Shown: positions 22,589 through 34,036 of the stretch, one piece after another | Layout of the letters: every line of letters begins with the position of its first letter | Position numbering within the stretch: the stretch's first letter is position 1 | Assembly (NCBI RefSeq): GCF_963576675.1 | Contig: NC_088916.1 | Span: forward strand, 27,317,501-27,381,500 | DNA: 64,000 nt | DNA from: Euphorbia lathyris | Lineage: Eukaryota > Streptophyta > Magnoliopsida > Malpighiales > Euphorbiaceae | Direction of reading: 5' to 3' | Made by a program: the position numbers and the translations under genes | The notes under the pieces: model-generated | What the model was told of the DNA's origin: nothing | The model's input: the letters and a program-made list of their open reading frames with translations, nothing else | Database searches by the model: none

Positions 22589-24052
22589 TGATGAGTGTCG
22601 AATTCACCAAAAATAAAATACCTACTCTTGGAACTAGAAAACTGTAGTAAATGTGGAGTAGGGTCGAATCCACAGAGACTGGTCGAATTATAACTTTTTG
22701 AAACTAACAATTAAAGGTAAAGAGGGGGGGTTTGGTTTGTGGAAGGAATTGAATATAAGACAACAAGTAAAAATTAAATATCAATAATTAAATAAATGAG
22801 AAATATGTATGAGAAAGATTCTAGCCAGAGGTTAGGTTCCAGTCTTGAATTGAACCAATTGATCATCGATCATAGAAAATATAAGTTTCAACCCTTCAAA
22901 TAAATTAGCTATGGTTATTAAAAAGCATTAACAACCTATCTCTTCTTACCATTTAGATAATCAGGAAACGTTCACTGATTACCTCTAATCAATCAAACAG
23001 TTCTAAACAAGCTTTAGAATTTAATTTGATTGAAAGCATTAAATATAAAAGAGATGCTAATTCTACTCAACAATCACACAAGCGGGATTATTTAAAGCAT
23101 ATCAATCTCAATTCACAACATAAGTTAAAAGTTTGTCCACAATCAACTATGTTATTTGCTACTTGTATCAGATGATTTAAACAATTACGTATTTAAACAT
23201 CTAATTAGCAAAACGATTGCAAGTAAATAATTAAATCAAAGATTCAATTAAATCACGCAATACGAATAAGAACAGAATAGAAATCAATTACTTGAAATAG
23301 ATGAAAAAGATGAAGTACAGAATGATCTCACAATTCCATTGTTCAAGACCTAAATCCTCTAGCTAGAAGGTAGAAATTAGTTCACCATGGAAGAGAGAAT
23401 ACACAAGAAAGGTGACGAAGCTTGAAGAAGAATCGATGTTGATGGAAGAAAAAGATGTCGATGATGAAAGATGATGTTTCCATGTCCTTGCTTGTCTCTT
23501 TAAAAACGTAAAACCCACTGTTCCCACTCTTCCACCTTCCCACCTTCCACGTTGTTCTCTCAGAAGAAAACTAAATAACTACCTATAAAAATCTAATTAT
23601 AAAAATCCTATATAGAATTAAGCTCTCATTAGGATTCTATATTTTGAAATCCTAATAGAATTAAATCCTATAATAATGTTTTAATATAATTAAAATTAAT
23701 AATGAAAATTACAAATAGTAAAAATCATGAAATAAAAGTCTTCCAATCATAATCTCTCTCTTAAATTCGGACTGGTCCTTACCCATGGGCATGGGTTAGG
23801 ACAAATCAGCTTTTTAGTGAATAATTTCCTTCTTCAGCATGACCTAAGCCATGGGCATGAGTTAGGACCTGACAGATTTCTCCAATTTCACTTTAAGCTC
23901 CATAAGATTAGCATTTTAATCTCCAATTTGAATTGAATCTCCAAAAACACCTATAAAACACAAAACAAGATAAATAAGCACTAATAAAGTAAATCTAACA
24001 TTAAACTAAAGAGAATTAAGATATAAAGATGTACATAAATATGTACACATCA
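22589..24052 (-). mobile_element. 5' LTR of H
   Basis: 1464 bases, near-identical to 17924-19393. Confidence 0.9.
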
Positions 24053-24269
24053 CAGACCGAGTTGTCTTGATCTGTTTGACTTGGGCTTTGACTTCCGTAT
24101 TGGGCTTTAAGCCTTTTAGTCTTTATGTCTTATAAACAATTTAACTCAACATTGAACAAACACATTAGTTAAATAAATCAAAGCATTTAAACTTAGTGTG
24201 TTTAGAATATATTTAATTTTACTTAAATAATTTTGTCAAATCAAAATCATGTGGAAAGGTGTTTCAACA

Positions 24270-24274
24270 GTTTT
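24270..24274. repeat. Target-site duplication of element B, right copy
   Basis: GTTTT, pair of 2240-2244. Confidence 0.9.
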
Positions 24275-25063
24275 GACATGTATGAATCGAAAAGAGGTAA
24301 CTTACCAATGGTCCATGGTGTCAAGTTATCAAATAGTCAATTTCCTAAAACGGACAGTGACAAGAATCGCATGGCTATAATTCCTTACTCCAGCGCGGTT
24401 GGTTCGATTATGTATGCTATGCTTTGCACTAGACCTGATGTGGCGTTCGCATTGAGTATGAAGAGCCGATATCAAGGGAATCCGGGATTTGATCACTGGA
24501 TTGCTATCAAGAATATTCTTAAGTATCTTAGAAGAACTAAAGACATGTTCCTCATATATGGACAAGGAGAATTGAAAATTGAAGGATATTCAGATGCTAG
24601 TCATCTGACTGATGAAAATGATTATAGATCCCAATCAAGATACCAGTTTATCCTGAATGGAGGTTCAGTTAGTTGGAAGAGTTCCAAGAAAGGAAGTGTT
24701 GCTTTCTCGTCAACTGAATCAGAGTACATCGCAGCTGCAGAAGCGGCAAAGGAGGCTGTTTGGATTAGGAAGTTCATAACAGAACTAGGAGTGGTACCTG
24801 ACATTGTGAATCCCATTACTCTGTACTGTGATAACAATGGAGCCATTGCACAAGCAAAGGAACCACGGTCTCATAATGCATCCAAACATTATCTCAAGCG
24901 ATATCATCTCATTAGGGAGATCATAACTAAGGGAGATGTGAGAATAGAAAAGGTGCCCACTGAGGACAACGTTGCAGATCCGTTGACCAAGCCATTACCA
25001 CAAAGAGCTCACGATAGACATCTTAGTTCTTCTGGTATTAGTTTCAGGAACAATTGGCTTTAG
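24275..25063 (+). pseudogene. Copia element C: end of RT and RNase H
   Basis: Continues 1642-2244 in the same frame. Shows AMLCTRPDVAFAL, IKNILKYLRRTKD, the RNase H pattern GYSDASHL, STESEYIAAAEAAKEAVW, CDNNGAIAQAKEP and the end ADPLTKPLPQ. Stop TAG at 25061-25063, then TAGGAGAA as polypurine tract and the LTR. It has no internal stops. The RNase H is close to that of D (35903-36466), where stops have accumulated. Confidence 0.92.
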
Positions 25064-25077
25064 TCCAAGTAGGAGAA

Positions 25078-26896
25078 TGTTGGAGTTTAGTGTCCTAAAG
25101 ACAATTGTTTTAGGATATTAATATTAATGAATAAATTGTTTATTTGATCATTTGATTAATCAGATATATAGCATTAAAATGAAACTATATATAAAGGCAA
25201 GAATCTTTCATAAAGAAAGTAACTCTAAGTTTATTTAAGTAGTTATAAAGTGTTCATACAAGCATGAAGTGAGACTGTACTTTATAATAGACCAATAGAC
25301 TTAAAGTAAACCCAAGTCAAGTGATATGTTATAGGGGTTGGCATATTGCTGTTGAGACTTGCATGTAACAATGTTTTCTGTCGAGACAGAAAGCTGATCT
25401 CACAAGCTTTAGATATTCGGATATCTAGACAGTTACATGGATCCGGTGAAGGAGTTCATTAGGATTGGGACCCGACTTGAGATAACAGAATGGATTGATT
25501 TATCTAATGTGTCAACTATTCATCTCATTGGTATTAGTAGGTATAACTAATCCTCAGACTCAAACATTCGTTAATTAGTGATTCTGGATTATGGAGTCTG
25601 ATACTTTGATTCTGTGCGAGCAGGATCCAATAGGTGAGAGCCTAGGGTGTGTGGGAGCAGGGTTGGGTATCACACAAAGTAATTGTAGAATAGTTAATGT
25701 CAGATTGAGCATTCGTCACTCTCGGTAAGTGGGAGATATATCCAAATGGCCGCTTGTGGTGAATTGACTGAAATCCTTGCAAGGTGATACAGTTAAGAGT
25801 AGAAATGAACATTTCACTTAACTTATCTTTTCAGAGTGAATTCAACCTGTACAAGTAAAACCGGACTCTTCGTTATATGTAACCTTGACACATTCCATGG
25901 TTATAAGGAGTTGACCGACAGGATATAGTTGATGAAGGATCGTATTATACTGTACCTAATATAGAAAGGTTAACGTCAGTTATCAACCTGACTTCTTAAT
26001 TGCTCTGGGGGAATATCATAGGGTCTGCTAGTAACAGCTCGCGACGGTATTCCGTTATATATATGTTGGAATTAATCGTGATGAATAATTTCAAAGGATA
26101 TATACGGCTAGTGGCAATAAAGAACCTAATGGGTCGCATATGGGACTTGGAAACGGAGGATGAAAACGTAATTAGCGGGACACAGACACATGGGCCGAAA
26201 TTTACATATTAGTTAGGGATATTAATTTAGTTTAATAATTATAATTAGATTATGATTATGAATTAAACTAAAGAATTATCTGATAATATTAATTGGATGT
26301 TTTATGCAATTAAAACTCTAATTAATTATCCCTAACATTAATTAATTATTAATTTGATTAATAATAATTATCAAAATATAATTAGTTATTATTTAGATAA
26401 TATTAAAGTGTTTATTTAATTATCTAATTATGAATCCTATTCAGAATAAGATTCCAATTAATTAAATTCCTAACACAACTGGGATTAGGGTTTCGGAAGT
26501 CTATAAATAGACCCCTAACCTCAGTATTTCGGCCAACATAGAAACAAGAGGAGGAGGAATTGTTCCGTCGTCGTCTCGGCTAATTTACTTTATTTCTTAC
26601 TCCCTCTTTGATCTCGTATCCATTTCTGTTAGAGGCAATCATTGCGATTGCTATTTATTAAAGGTTGATTACTGATTAGTTTTGTTTTGTGTTGAATCAA
26701 ACGTTCGTGGTTCACGAGTTGATAATAACAAGTTGTGGGCACTTCGTTTGCAACGGTAGATAGTTCTTCGATAAAGGTATTAATTTCTATCCCTCTTTAT
26801 ATGAAATAACAATTAACAGATATTGGAAAAGGGAAATAGATAGAATAGATAAAAATTTATTATTCCGCTATGCCTAGGCTTGTCTATTTTCTTACA
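25078..26896 (+). mobile_element. 3' LTR of Copia element C
   Basis: Starts TGTTGGAGTTTAGTGTCC after the polypurine tract; the end (TTTTCTTACA) is set by alignment to the ends of the D-family LTRs (CCGCTATACCTAAGCC region). About 1.82 kb. It is a divergent member of the family of LTRs at 31939, 34037, 40577 and 43516. TATA box at 26501-26510. Confidence 0.8.
26501..26510 (+). promoter_or_regulatory. TATA box in LTR of C
   Basis: CTATAAATAG, about 400 bases before the LTR end. Confidence 0.55.
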
Positions 26897-27236
26897 AATT
26901 CAAATCAGAACATCAAAGATATAAAATGCAGAAGATGTAAAGAAGTAAATGCCTTCACCAAGATAAAAATGACAAAGCCAAATGAAGCTATCAAATCTCT
27001 AATACATAAATGATCAATATTATTTCTAAACCCACTAAAAGGAAGTAAAGTCTAACTACCATTTTTGTTGTCCAGTTGCTATAAGCTTGCCCAGGTTTAC
27101 TAAGTTCATATTCCATTGGTCCATACTCGTTTTCAATCTATCATACATTAAGGGAGAAGCCAATAAATACCCATTTTCATAAATGCATTGGTCTATATTC
27201 TTATAATGTTGTTCTTATAAAGAAGATGACTTTACC
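26897..27236. other. Unassigned AT-rich sequence
   Basis: No ORF, RNA or repeat recognised. It may be more of the transposon that ends at 28577, but the copy at 30522 does not cover it. Confidence 0.4.
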
Positions 27237-28577
27237 TGGGACATACTTATAACATTGTTAATATCCCTGCAAATTCATACTTCGTCAGTTCATAATCCAT
27301 AATGTTAATAATCTTTGCAAATAAAAAGAGCACGATCTACCTTTCTCGGCATCACCCATAATAGCTTCACGAAGTATGCCAACAACAAGGAATTTCGAGT
27401 GTATCCAAGAGAAAGGCCCACCTTTAACATGAATTTAAAATGCGAAATCAATTCATACCTATGATAAAGATCCATCATTTTCATTAGCAAATATGATGCT
27501 TATTACAGGTATTTAAGAGAAAGACCCAACCTTTACATTGGTAAGTCAGACAATTAATACATCATTATTCCAGCAACTGCTACTGCAAGAGTAAATTTGA
27601 TGATTATTACAAGTTCGATCAAGAAAAGCTAGATTAAAGAACAACAAAACCCTAATAAATCGAGGAAGAGAACAAATAGAACTTATATGTTTCGATTTCA
27701 GAAACAAAGATTTGCATGGACGACTGTTATATATGAGCTGAAATGTTAATTAAAACGTCAACCTGAAGAAGCCTAATTTACCCTGTAAACTTTGGTTTAT
27801 ATATGAGCTGAAATGTTGATTAAAACATTTGAGCGCGTTAAATTTGGGAGAGGTAAAGATCGGTCGTGAAACTTATTTTCATTTACCTTTTTTTTTCCAG
27901 ACAACAACGACAGTTATATATACGTCATATCATCTAGACCTGTCCACGGGCCCGGGTACCCGCCCGGCCCGCCCAGGCCCGTGTCCCTTGGACCGGGCTT
28001 GGACAATAAAAATTGTTTATCGGCCCAGCCCGGCCCAGGTCCGCCAAAGCCTGCCTATTTTTTGGGCGGGCTTGGTATTAATAAAAATAACACGGGCCGG
28101 CCCAGCCCGGTCCGCTTATTAATATTAATTAATAAATATTTATTTATATATTAAATATTTATTTTTAAGTATAATATTTATAATTTTTATAATTAACAAT
28201 TATATATATATATATTTAGGTGGGCTTATATGGGTTGGGCTCGGGATTTGATTTTTAAGCCCGAGCCCAGCCCGACCCGAGCCCGCCTAAATTAATTGTG
28301 GGCTGGGCTGGGCTTGGGCTGAGCATTTTTACTTAAAAACCGGCCCAGCCCGGCCCATGGACAGGTCTAATATCATCTGATGATTAAATACCTTTTTGAT
28401 TAAAATCACACTTTCTTGAGATGACAGACGTGTTTCATCATAATGGCATATGTGATTTGAGGTTGTTTCCACGTAAACTTTCAGATGACATAAATTTAAT
28501 ATAGTGTCATGAAAAACAAGTAGACGACATGAAAACAAATGTATGTCATGCCATGTGAAAGGGAAAATGGCGTAGTG
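27237..28577 (-). mobile_element. CACTA-like transposon end, copy L
   Basis: Read on the minus strand from 28577 it starts CACTACGCCATTTTCCC, followed by repeated GATGACA/TGTCATC-type subterminal motifs, then about 0.8 kb that aligns with copy R (30522-31463) in inverted order: shared blocks include CAAATCTTTGTTT, TTGTTCTCTTC, ATTAGGGTTTT, TGCTCTTTTTATTTGCAAA and GCAGGGATATTAACAAT. A 435-bp MITE (27935-28369) lies within. Class (CACTA/EnSpm) is inferred from the terminus and subterminal repeats; no transposase seen. Confidence 0.55.
27935..28369. mobile_element. hAT-type MITE with GC-rich ends
   Basis: Inverted ends TAGACCTGTCCACGGGCC and TAGACCTGTCCATGGGCC flanked by a perfect 8-bp duplication ATATCATC (27927-27934 and 28370-28377). 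Interior has repeated GCCCGGCCC/GGCCCAGCCCGG blocks around an AT-rich centre, so the strand can fold back. 8-bp duplication indicates the hAT superfamily. Non-coding. Confidence 0.9.
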
Positions 28578-29499
28578 GAACTCTCAATACCTTTAAGATA
28601 TTGCATGAAAATAAGGAACATTTTCAGCATTGTAAAAATAACAAGTAAAAGAAAAAAATCAAATTGCATGTAATCATGTTACATTAAAATGAAAATCGAT
28701 ATATCTAATCAAATCAAATGTGATAAAACTCAAGAATCAGAAGAAAGGCAACAATAAATGTATATTGAGAAGGGAGGTTATTTTTTAACTTTTTACCCTT
28801 TTTTGTAATTAACTTTTTTTAAACTAAAAATTTAAAAAAAAAGTATAAACCCGGGTCTTGAGTTGACCTTGGTTCTTACCAAGTTGTTGAAGATCAATAA
28901 ACCCAACCTGATCCAGACTAGAAACCTATCTAGTTCTCGGTCTGACTAGTCTAATTAGTTGGTCCGGTCCAAGTTTGACAATATTGGTTTGAGGAGGCTA
29001 GAAAATAAACATCAACATTTTTAACTATATTCTATTCTATTTTAACCACAACTCTCTCTAATGGTTAGTAAAAAAAATAGTACAATTTAGGTGGATCCAA
29101 TGTGTCGTAACATTTTATATTCATTAATATTATTCAATGAAGTTTTTTTTATTTTAAATGTTGAAATAATGTTTATATAATTGAATCCTTAAAAAATGTT
29201 TATATAATTGAATAATAATTATTAAATAATAATTAGTAATAATTGAATAAGTAATAATAATAATAATAATTAATATTTATTACTAATTGAATAAAAACAT
29301 GTGCATTGTAAAAAAAATACGAAAAAAGAACATGACATTTAGTGATATTCAATTATTAAGGCCGGTAACTTCGAAACGTGTTCAAATGTGTTGTATCAAA
29401 TCCAATTTGAATTTATTATGTTTTTCTTGATCGCGGATGCTGAGATCCATTCCGAGATAAGCCATAAAATTCGGAATTGTCCATTTTGAATATCTCTAA
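28578..29499. other. AT-rich spacer
   Basis: No gene recognised. It contains TAA/TAAT repeats near 29215-29280. It may be the downstream part of the Harbinger relic. Confidence 0.4.
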
Positions 29500-30420
29500 G
29501 AACTATTCATTGAAAAACTTTGTCAGGAGAGTTTTCACGTATGTATGTCGCACATCTTCATCAATCATCTTATATAATATGACATAAGCCTCCATAACAT
29601 CGTGGAGTTTTTTATGCCAAGTTTGTATTGGTCCATGAACTATTATAAAATGAGCTTGAAGTACCCCTAAAGCTCATTCAACATCTTTTAATGCACTTTT
29701 GTGCCTTTGTTTATAACAGATTCTTTGAGGGTCTTGGGTATGTGGAAAGCTTTTGACAAATGCAGCTCATTCCAGATATATACCATATGTTAGATAGTAT
29801 CCCATGTGGTACTTATGTTGTTAACAACGAATTGAACTTCTAGAGCTATTTCTCATAAATTTTCTTGGAACAAATTGGATCATCTCAACACATTAAGGTC
29901 ATTGTTCGACCCAACAACACTAAAATATTCATGTCATATCCATAGATCCACTAAAGTGACTGCTTCAAAATGATTATCGGATGCTCATAATCTCTTTTAG
30001 TGTATTGTCCCTTCCACGCAACTGGACAATTCTTCCACATCTAGTGCATAAAATTAAGAATCTCAACCACCCCAGGAAACTCATGGCTTTCTTTATGCAT
30101 GTGAATCAAAAACTAGACATCAGCATCACCAGGTTTCCTCATATACACAACTCTATACACCTTGATAACAACATGATACAAAATTTCCGCACAATCTAAA
30201 GTCGTGTACTCACTAATTTTGATGTATTCATCAATAATATGAGCGATGGATCTATATGAAAGTATGTGAATAGATGCAGTGCATTTTAAAGTGGAGATGA
30301 TTCCTTCCTTTTGGCATCATCAAACCTTTTGTTGGAAATATGTTTTGTGATTCCCTAGGTCATCCACTATATGTTGGAACAAAGTTCTACTCATCTGGAA
30401 CTGTTTGCAAAAAAACATGA
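29500..30420 (-). pseudogene. PIF/Harbinger transposase relic
   Basis: On the minus strand, broken across frames, the order and spacing of plant Harbinger transposase landmarks can be read: CFF...QRFD-like start (NKRFDDAKRK near 30310), SPL-KCTA-like segment, VGSNNDLNVLR (near 29900), GYYL-YGIYLE (near 29790), then KDVE-ALGVLQAHF and VHGPI near 29650, and ILY-MI-ED near 29560. Many stops and frameshifts. The D of the family's ADGIYP is Tyr here. It was a cut-and-paste DDE transposase; now dead. Terminal repeats were not found. Confidence 0.75.
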
Positions 30421-30461
30421 TCTGATTTTTTTTCTCAATTTTAATATCCTAGATACGACTC

Positions 30462-30486
<25 letters not shown>
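30462..30486. repeat. (TA)n microsatellite
   Basis: Uninterrupted TA run of about 12 units, just before the terminus at 30522. Confidence 0.9.
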
Positions 30487-30492
<6 letters not shown>

Positions 30493-30521
30493 AAAAATAA
30501 ACGAATAAAACTCTAAGGAAG

Positions 30522-31463
30522 CACTACGCCATTTTTCCTTTCACATGACACAAGATATATGATAGATATTTGTTTTGGTGTCGTCTAAATGTTTTTCACG
30601 ATGCTATAATAGATTTATGTCATCTGAAAGGTTAAGTGCAAACAATCTCAAATAATATGTGGCATTACGATGACACACGTTTGTTGTCCTAAGAAAACGC
30701 AATTTTAATGGAAAAGGTACGTAATCATCAGATGACACGATGTATATATAACTATCATTGTTGTCTGAAAACAAAAAAAGCAGCAAATGAGTTAAGTTAC
30801 GCGGACAAACCAAAATGTATCTCAAATTTAAGGCGCTCAAATGTTTGACTAATATTTCAGCTCATACATAAACTAAAACTTACAAAGTAAATTAGGTTTC
30901 TTCTTTGAGCTCGATGATTCAGGCTTTAGCTCTCCCATCTCTCTCTTTGGCTATCTACATGAAAGCTTTCTACATACAAATCTTTGTTTTTGAAATCGAA
31001 ACTTAGAAATGGTAAGCCATATTTGTTCTCTTCTTTGATGTATTAGGGTTTTATTATTCCTAAATCTATCTTTTCCTGATCAAACCTAAGCTGTAATAAT
31101 CATCATATTTACTCTTGTGGATCTAGACTTCAGCTGGTGGAATAAGGATTTATTAATTATCAGACTTACCAATGAAAAGGTTGGATCTTTCACTTAGATA
31201 CACTGATTTCACTATATTAATTATCAGATTCACTAATGAAAATGGTGGCTCTCATCTTACATATACTGATTTTGCAATTTAATTCATATTACAAGTGGGC
31301 AATATACTTCGTGATGCTATTGTGGGTGATGATGAGATATATAGATCTTGCTCTTTTTATTTGCAAATATTATTAATATTAGGAATTATGAACTGATCCG
31401 AATCTTTTTTTTATTTGCAAATATTATTTGCAGGGATATTAACAATTCTTATGTACATGGGAA
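30522..31463 (+). mobile_element. CACTA-like transposon end, copy R
   Basis: Starts CACTACGCCATTTTTCC, then TTTCACATGACAC and further ATGACAC/TGTCATC motifs. Inverted relative to copy L, so the two termini face each other across 1.9 kb. Aligns with L to about 31463. No ORF with transposase motifs was seen. Confidence 0.55.
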
Positions 31464-31559
31464 GATTGATTGAAGATTATAACATGGGAAAATTTCTTTA
31501 ACTTGTTGAGTATATGTGATTTAGATTGTTATCTTATTCAAGAAAAAGTGCAGTAAAGG

Positions 31560-31938
31560 GTTGTGAGTATATATATGAATATAAAATATGTATGAAGCAT
31601 ATAGTAAAGGATTAGTGAAGTTGCTTCATGTTCCTTGGTTGGTGTTCTATTTATGGTTGATAGGTATGAACTGATTGGTCATGCTCTTATACTTTAGATG
31701 CTCATTGAGTATGTGTATGAAGCATGTAGTAAAGGGTTGTGAACTAATTGGCCATGCTCTTATACTTTAGATGTTCATTGAGTATGTGTATGAAGAATAT
31801 AGTAAATGGTTGTGAAGTTGCTTCATGTTCCTTGGTTGATGTTCATTGGTTGATGTTCTGTTTATGGTTGAATAGGTATGAACTACTTGGTCATGCTCTT
31901 ATACTTTAGATGTTGATTAAGTATGTGTATGAAGCATA
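31560..31938. repeat. Imperfect tandem repeats
   Basis: CATGCTCTTATACTTTAGATG occurs at about 31679, 31753 and 31892, and GTATGTGTATGAAG and GAAGTTGCTTCATGTTCC recur between. Units are 73 and 139 bases apart, so a compound repeat. No coding potential. Confidence 0.75.
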
Positions 31939-33072
31939 TGTTGGGGTTTAGTGTCCTATAGACAATTGTTCTAGGATATAAACTTAATATAAATGAAGTG
32001 TTCTTTATATCATTTGTTTTAATAAGATATGGTTTCATAACTATATAAAGGCAACCTCTTTTAAGAACTAAATAAGTCTAATAAAAGGAAATCCATAAGT
32101 TTGTTTAAAGTGATTATAAAGTGTTCATACAAGCATGAAGTGAGACAAAACTTTATAATAAACTAATAAACTTAAAATCACCCCAAGTCAAGTAATATGT
32201 TTAGAAATAGGATTGACATATCACTGCTGAGACTTGCATGTAACAATGTCTTCTGTCGAGACAGAGAGCTGATCTCACAAGCTTCAGATATGCAGATATC
32301 TGGACAGTTACATGGATCCAATGAAAGGGAGTTCATTAGGATTGGGGACCCGACTTGAGATAACAGGATGGGTAGATTTATCCTTGTCACATGTTCATCT
32401 CATTGGTGTTAATAGGTATAAGTAATCCTCAGACTCAAAGGAATGTTAATTAGTGATTCTGGATTATGGAATGTGATGCTTTGATCCTGTTGTAACACGA
32501 TCCATAACAGAGATGACTCTGGGGTGTGAACGGCAAACGTTGGGTATCACAGGAAGTAATTGCAGGATAGTTATACATTGGATTGAGCATTTGTCACTCC
32601 CGATAAATGGGAGATACGTCCAAGGATCGCTTGTGGAAGACTTGACTCTAAATCCTTGCAAGGTGATAGCTTAAGACTTGAAATGCAGATTTCACTTAAC
32701 CTATCTAATTGGAGTTAACTCGGACTGTACCAGTAAAACGAACGTCTCACTATATGTGACTTGACATTATCCATAGTCATAATATTCAGTTCAAGGATGT
32801 AGTTGATGAAGGATCGAATTATACTGTAACTAATACGGAAAGGTCAACGACAGAATCAACCTGTCTTCTTATAGCTCTGGGGGAATGTTTCGGATTTGCT
32901 AATCACATTTCGCGTACTCATTCCGTTATGCAAAGATTAAATATAATTCTGTGAAAATTAATTTAATAGTTGCATACGGCTAGAAGCAATAAGAACCTAA
33001 TGGGTCACACATAAGACTTGGAGCCCAAAAGAGAAACAGATGTTAATTAATTGATGGAAGCCCAACTGAGTC
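31939..33072 (+). mobile_element. Partial Copia LTR, D family, plus orientation
   Basis: Begins TGTTGGGGTTTAGTGTCC, collinear with the D LTR in opposite orientation, but stops at GCCCAACTGAG after about 1.13 of 1.85 kb, where LINE sequence starts. The 5' two-thirds of an LTR; nothing in the window identifies its element. Confidence 0.8.
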
Positions 33073-33074
33073 CA

Positions 33075-34036
33075 CAAAGGCGTATGTGCTTTAAAACTTG
33101 ATATGAGCAAAGCCTACGATCGCGTTGAGTGGACGTTCATTAAGGATATGATGATGGCAATGGGGTTTCCAATCAGATGGTGTGCACGTATACAACAATG
33201 TCTTAGTTCAGTTTCCTTCTCTTTCCTTATAAATGGGGTACCGAAAGGCTTCGTAAAGCCGACAAGGGGTCTTCGCCAAGGAGACCCGCTATCACCTTAT
33301 TTGTTTATTATATGTGCAGAAGGGCTCTCAACATTGATAAGGAAAGCTGAATTAAACATGCATATTCATGGGATTCGGGTGAGTAAATATAGCCCCACTG
33401 TCTCGCACCTTCTGTTTGCAGATGATTCACTGATCTTTTGCCGAGCTACAGTCACCGAATGTACCAAAGTAAAACACATCCTTGAGCAGTATGAAGCAGC
33501 ATCAGGCCAGAAAATAAATTTTGAGAAAACTGAAGCCACTTTTAGTAAAGGGATAGATGTCGATAGAAAAAGCAGACTAATTGCAACACTTGGTGTCCAC
33601 CAAGTTGACCGGTTCTCAAAGTATCTTGGGATTCACGCGATGCTCGGTAGATCAAAAAAAGTAGTCTTTGCTTTTCTCAAAGAAAGACTGTTTAAGCGAA
33701 TTGGAGGATGGTATGAGAGGAACCTTTCACGGGGAGGCAATGAGGTACTAATTAAATTCATAGCTCAAGCAATCCCCGTATATATAATGAGCTGCTTCCT
33801 TTTGCCAAGAACTTTCTGTGACGAACTCCAGCAACAGATTGCTAAATTCTGGTGGAGCAGTGACCCTAAGAACCGGAAAATTCATTGGAGCAAATGGGAT
33901 AAGTTGTGTCTCTCAAAGCGGATTGGGGGGCTGGGTTTTCAGAATTTACACGCGTTCAATATCGCACACTCTTGGCAAAACAAGTCTGGAGGATCATTGA
34001 AAATTCGTTGTCGCTGTGCGCCTAAGTGTTTAAATC
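33075..34036 (+). pseudogene. Plant L1-type LINE, reverse transcriptase part
   Basis: Non-LTR RT with the expected motifs in order: CALKLDMSKAYDRVEW, GLRQGDPLSPYLF, the catalytic LLFADDSLIF, then KYLG and the downstream WW/IHW region (KFWWSSDPKNRKIHWSKWDKL) and GGLGFQNLHAFN. The frame is open from 33103 to about 33960, then a frameshift occurs. It starts abruptly after a Copia LTR fragment, so the endonuclease part is missing. It is cut at 34036 by element D; the 3' end with poly(A) lies at 45324-45649. Confidence 0.9.

Larger units (their letters stand above)
17924..24052 (-). mobile_element. Non-autonomous Gypsy/Athila-like element H, two LTRs
   Basis: 6.1 kb minus-strand element with LTRs 17924-19393 and 22589-24052 (TGATGAG to ACATCA on the plus strand) and a tRNA-Asp primer site. 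About a dozen differences between the LTRs were seen by eye in 1.46 kb, plus a 6-base indel, so it is young. Flanks CGGGC (17919-17923) and CAGAC (24053-24057) each differ by one transition from the uninterrupted CGGAC in the left LTR of B, giving a degraded 5-bp duplication. The 3.2-kb interior holds one small ORF and no pol, so it would need another element's enzymes. Confidence 0.88.
2245..24269 (-). mobile_element. Sirevirus-type Copia retrotransposon B, full length with two nested insertions
   Basis: Complete LTR element on the minus strand. Order on the transcript: 5' LTR (right), initiator-tRNA-Met primer site, gag, protease-integrase, RT, RNase H, env-like ORF, polypurine tracts, 3' LTR (left). 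The span contains insertion I1 in the left LTR and H in the right LTR; without them B is about 11.3 kb. The long extra 3' ORF, several polypurine tracts and CCHC-rich gag are hallmarks of the SIRE/Maximus (sirevirus) lineage. The LTRs differ at about 15 sites that I could see, mostly transitions, so the insertion is moderately recent. Pol and gag carry stops and a frameshift, so B is not autonomous. Confidence 0.92.
16801..24269 (-). mobile_element. 5' LTR of B, split by element H
   Basis: The LTR is 16801-17923 plus about 24058-24269. It matches the left LTR closely, with scattered transitions and a shorter AT run. TATA box at 17533-17542. Element H interrupts it at CGCGGAC. Confidence 0.9.

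Noticed and set aside
24329..24846. Minus ORFs opposite the RNase H of C
   Set aside because: Shadow frames; the same antisense ORF appears opposite the RNase H of D.
29981..30199. 72-codon plus ORF
   Set aside because: Lies antisense to the Harbinger transposase relic.
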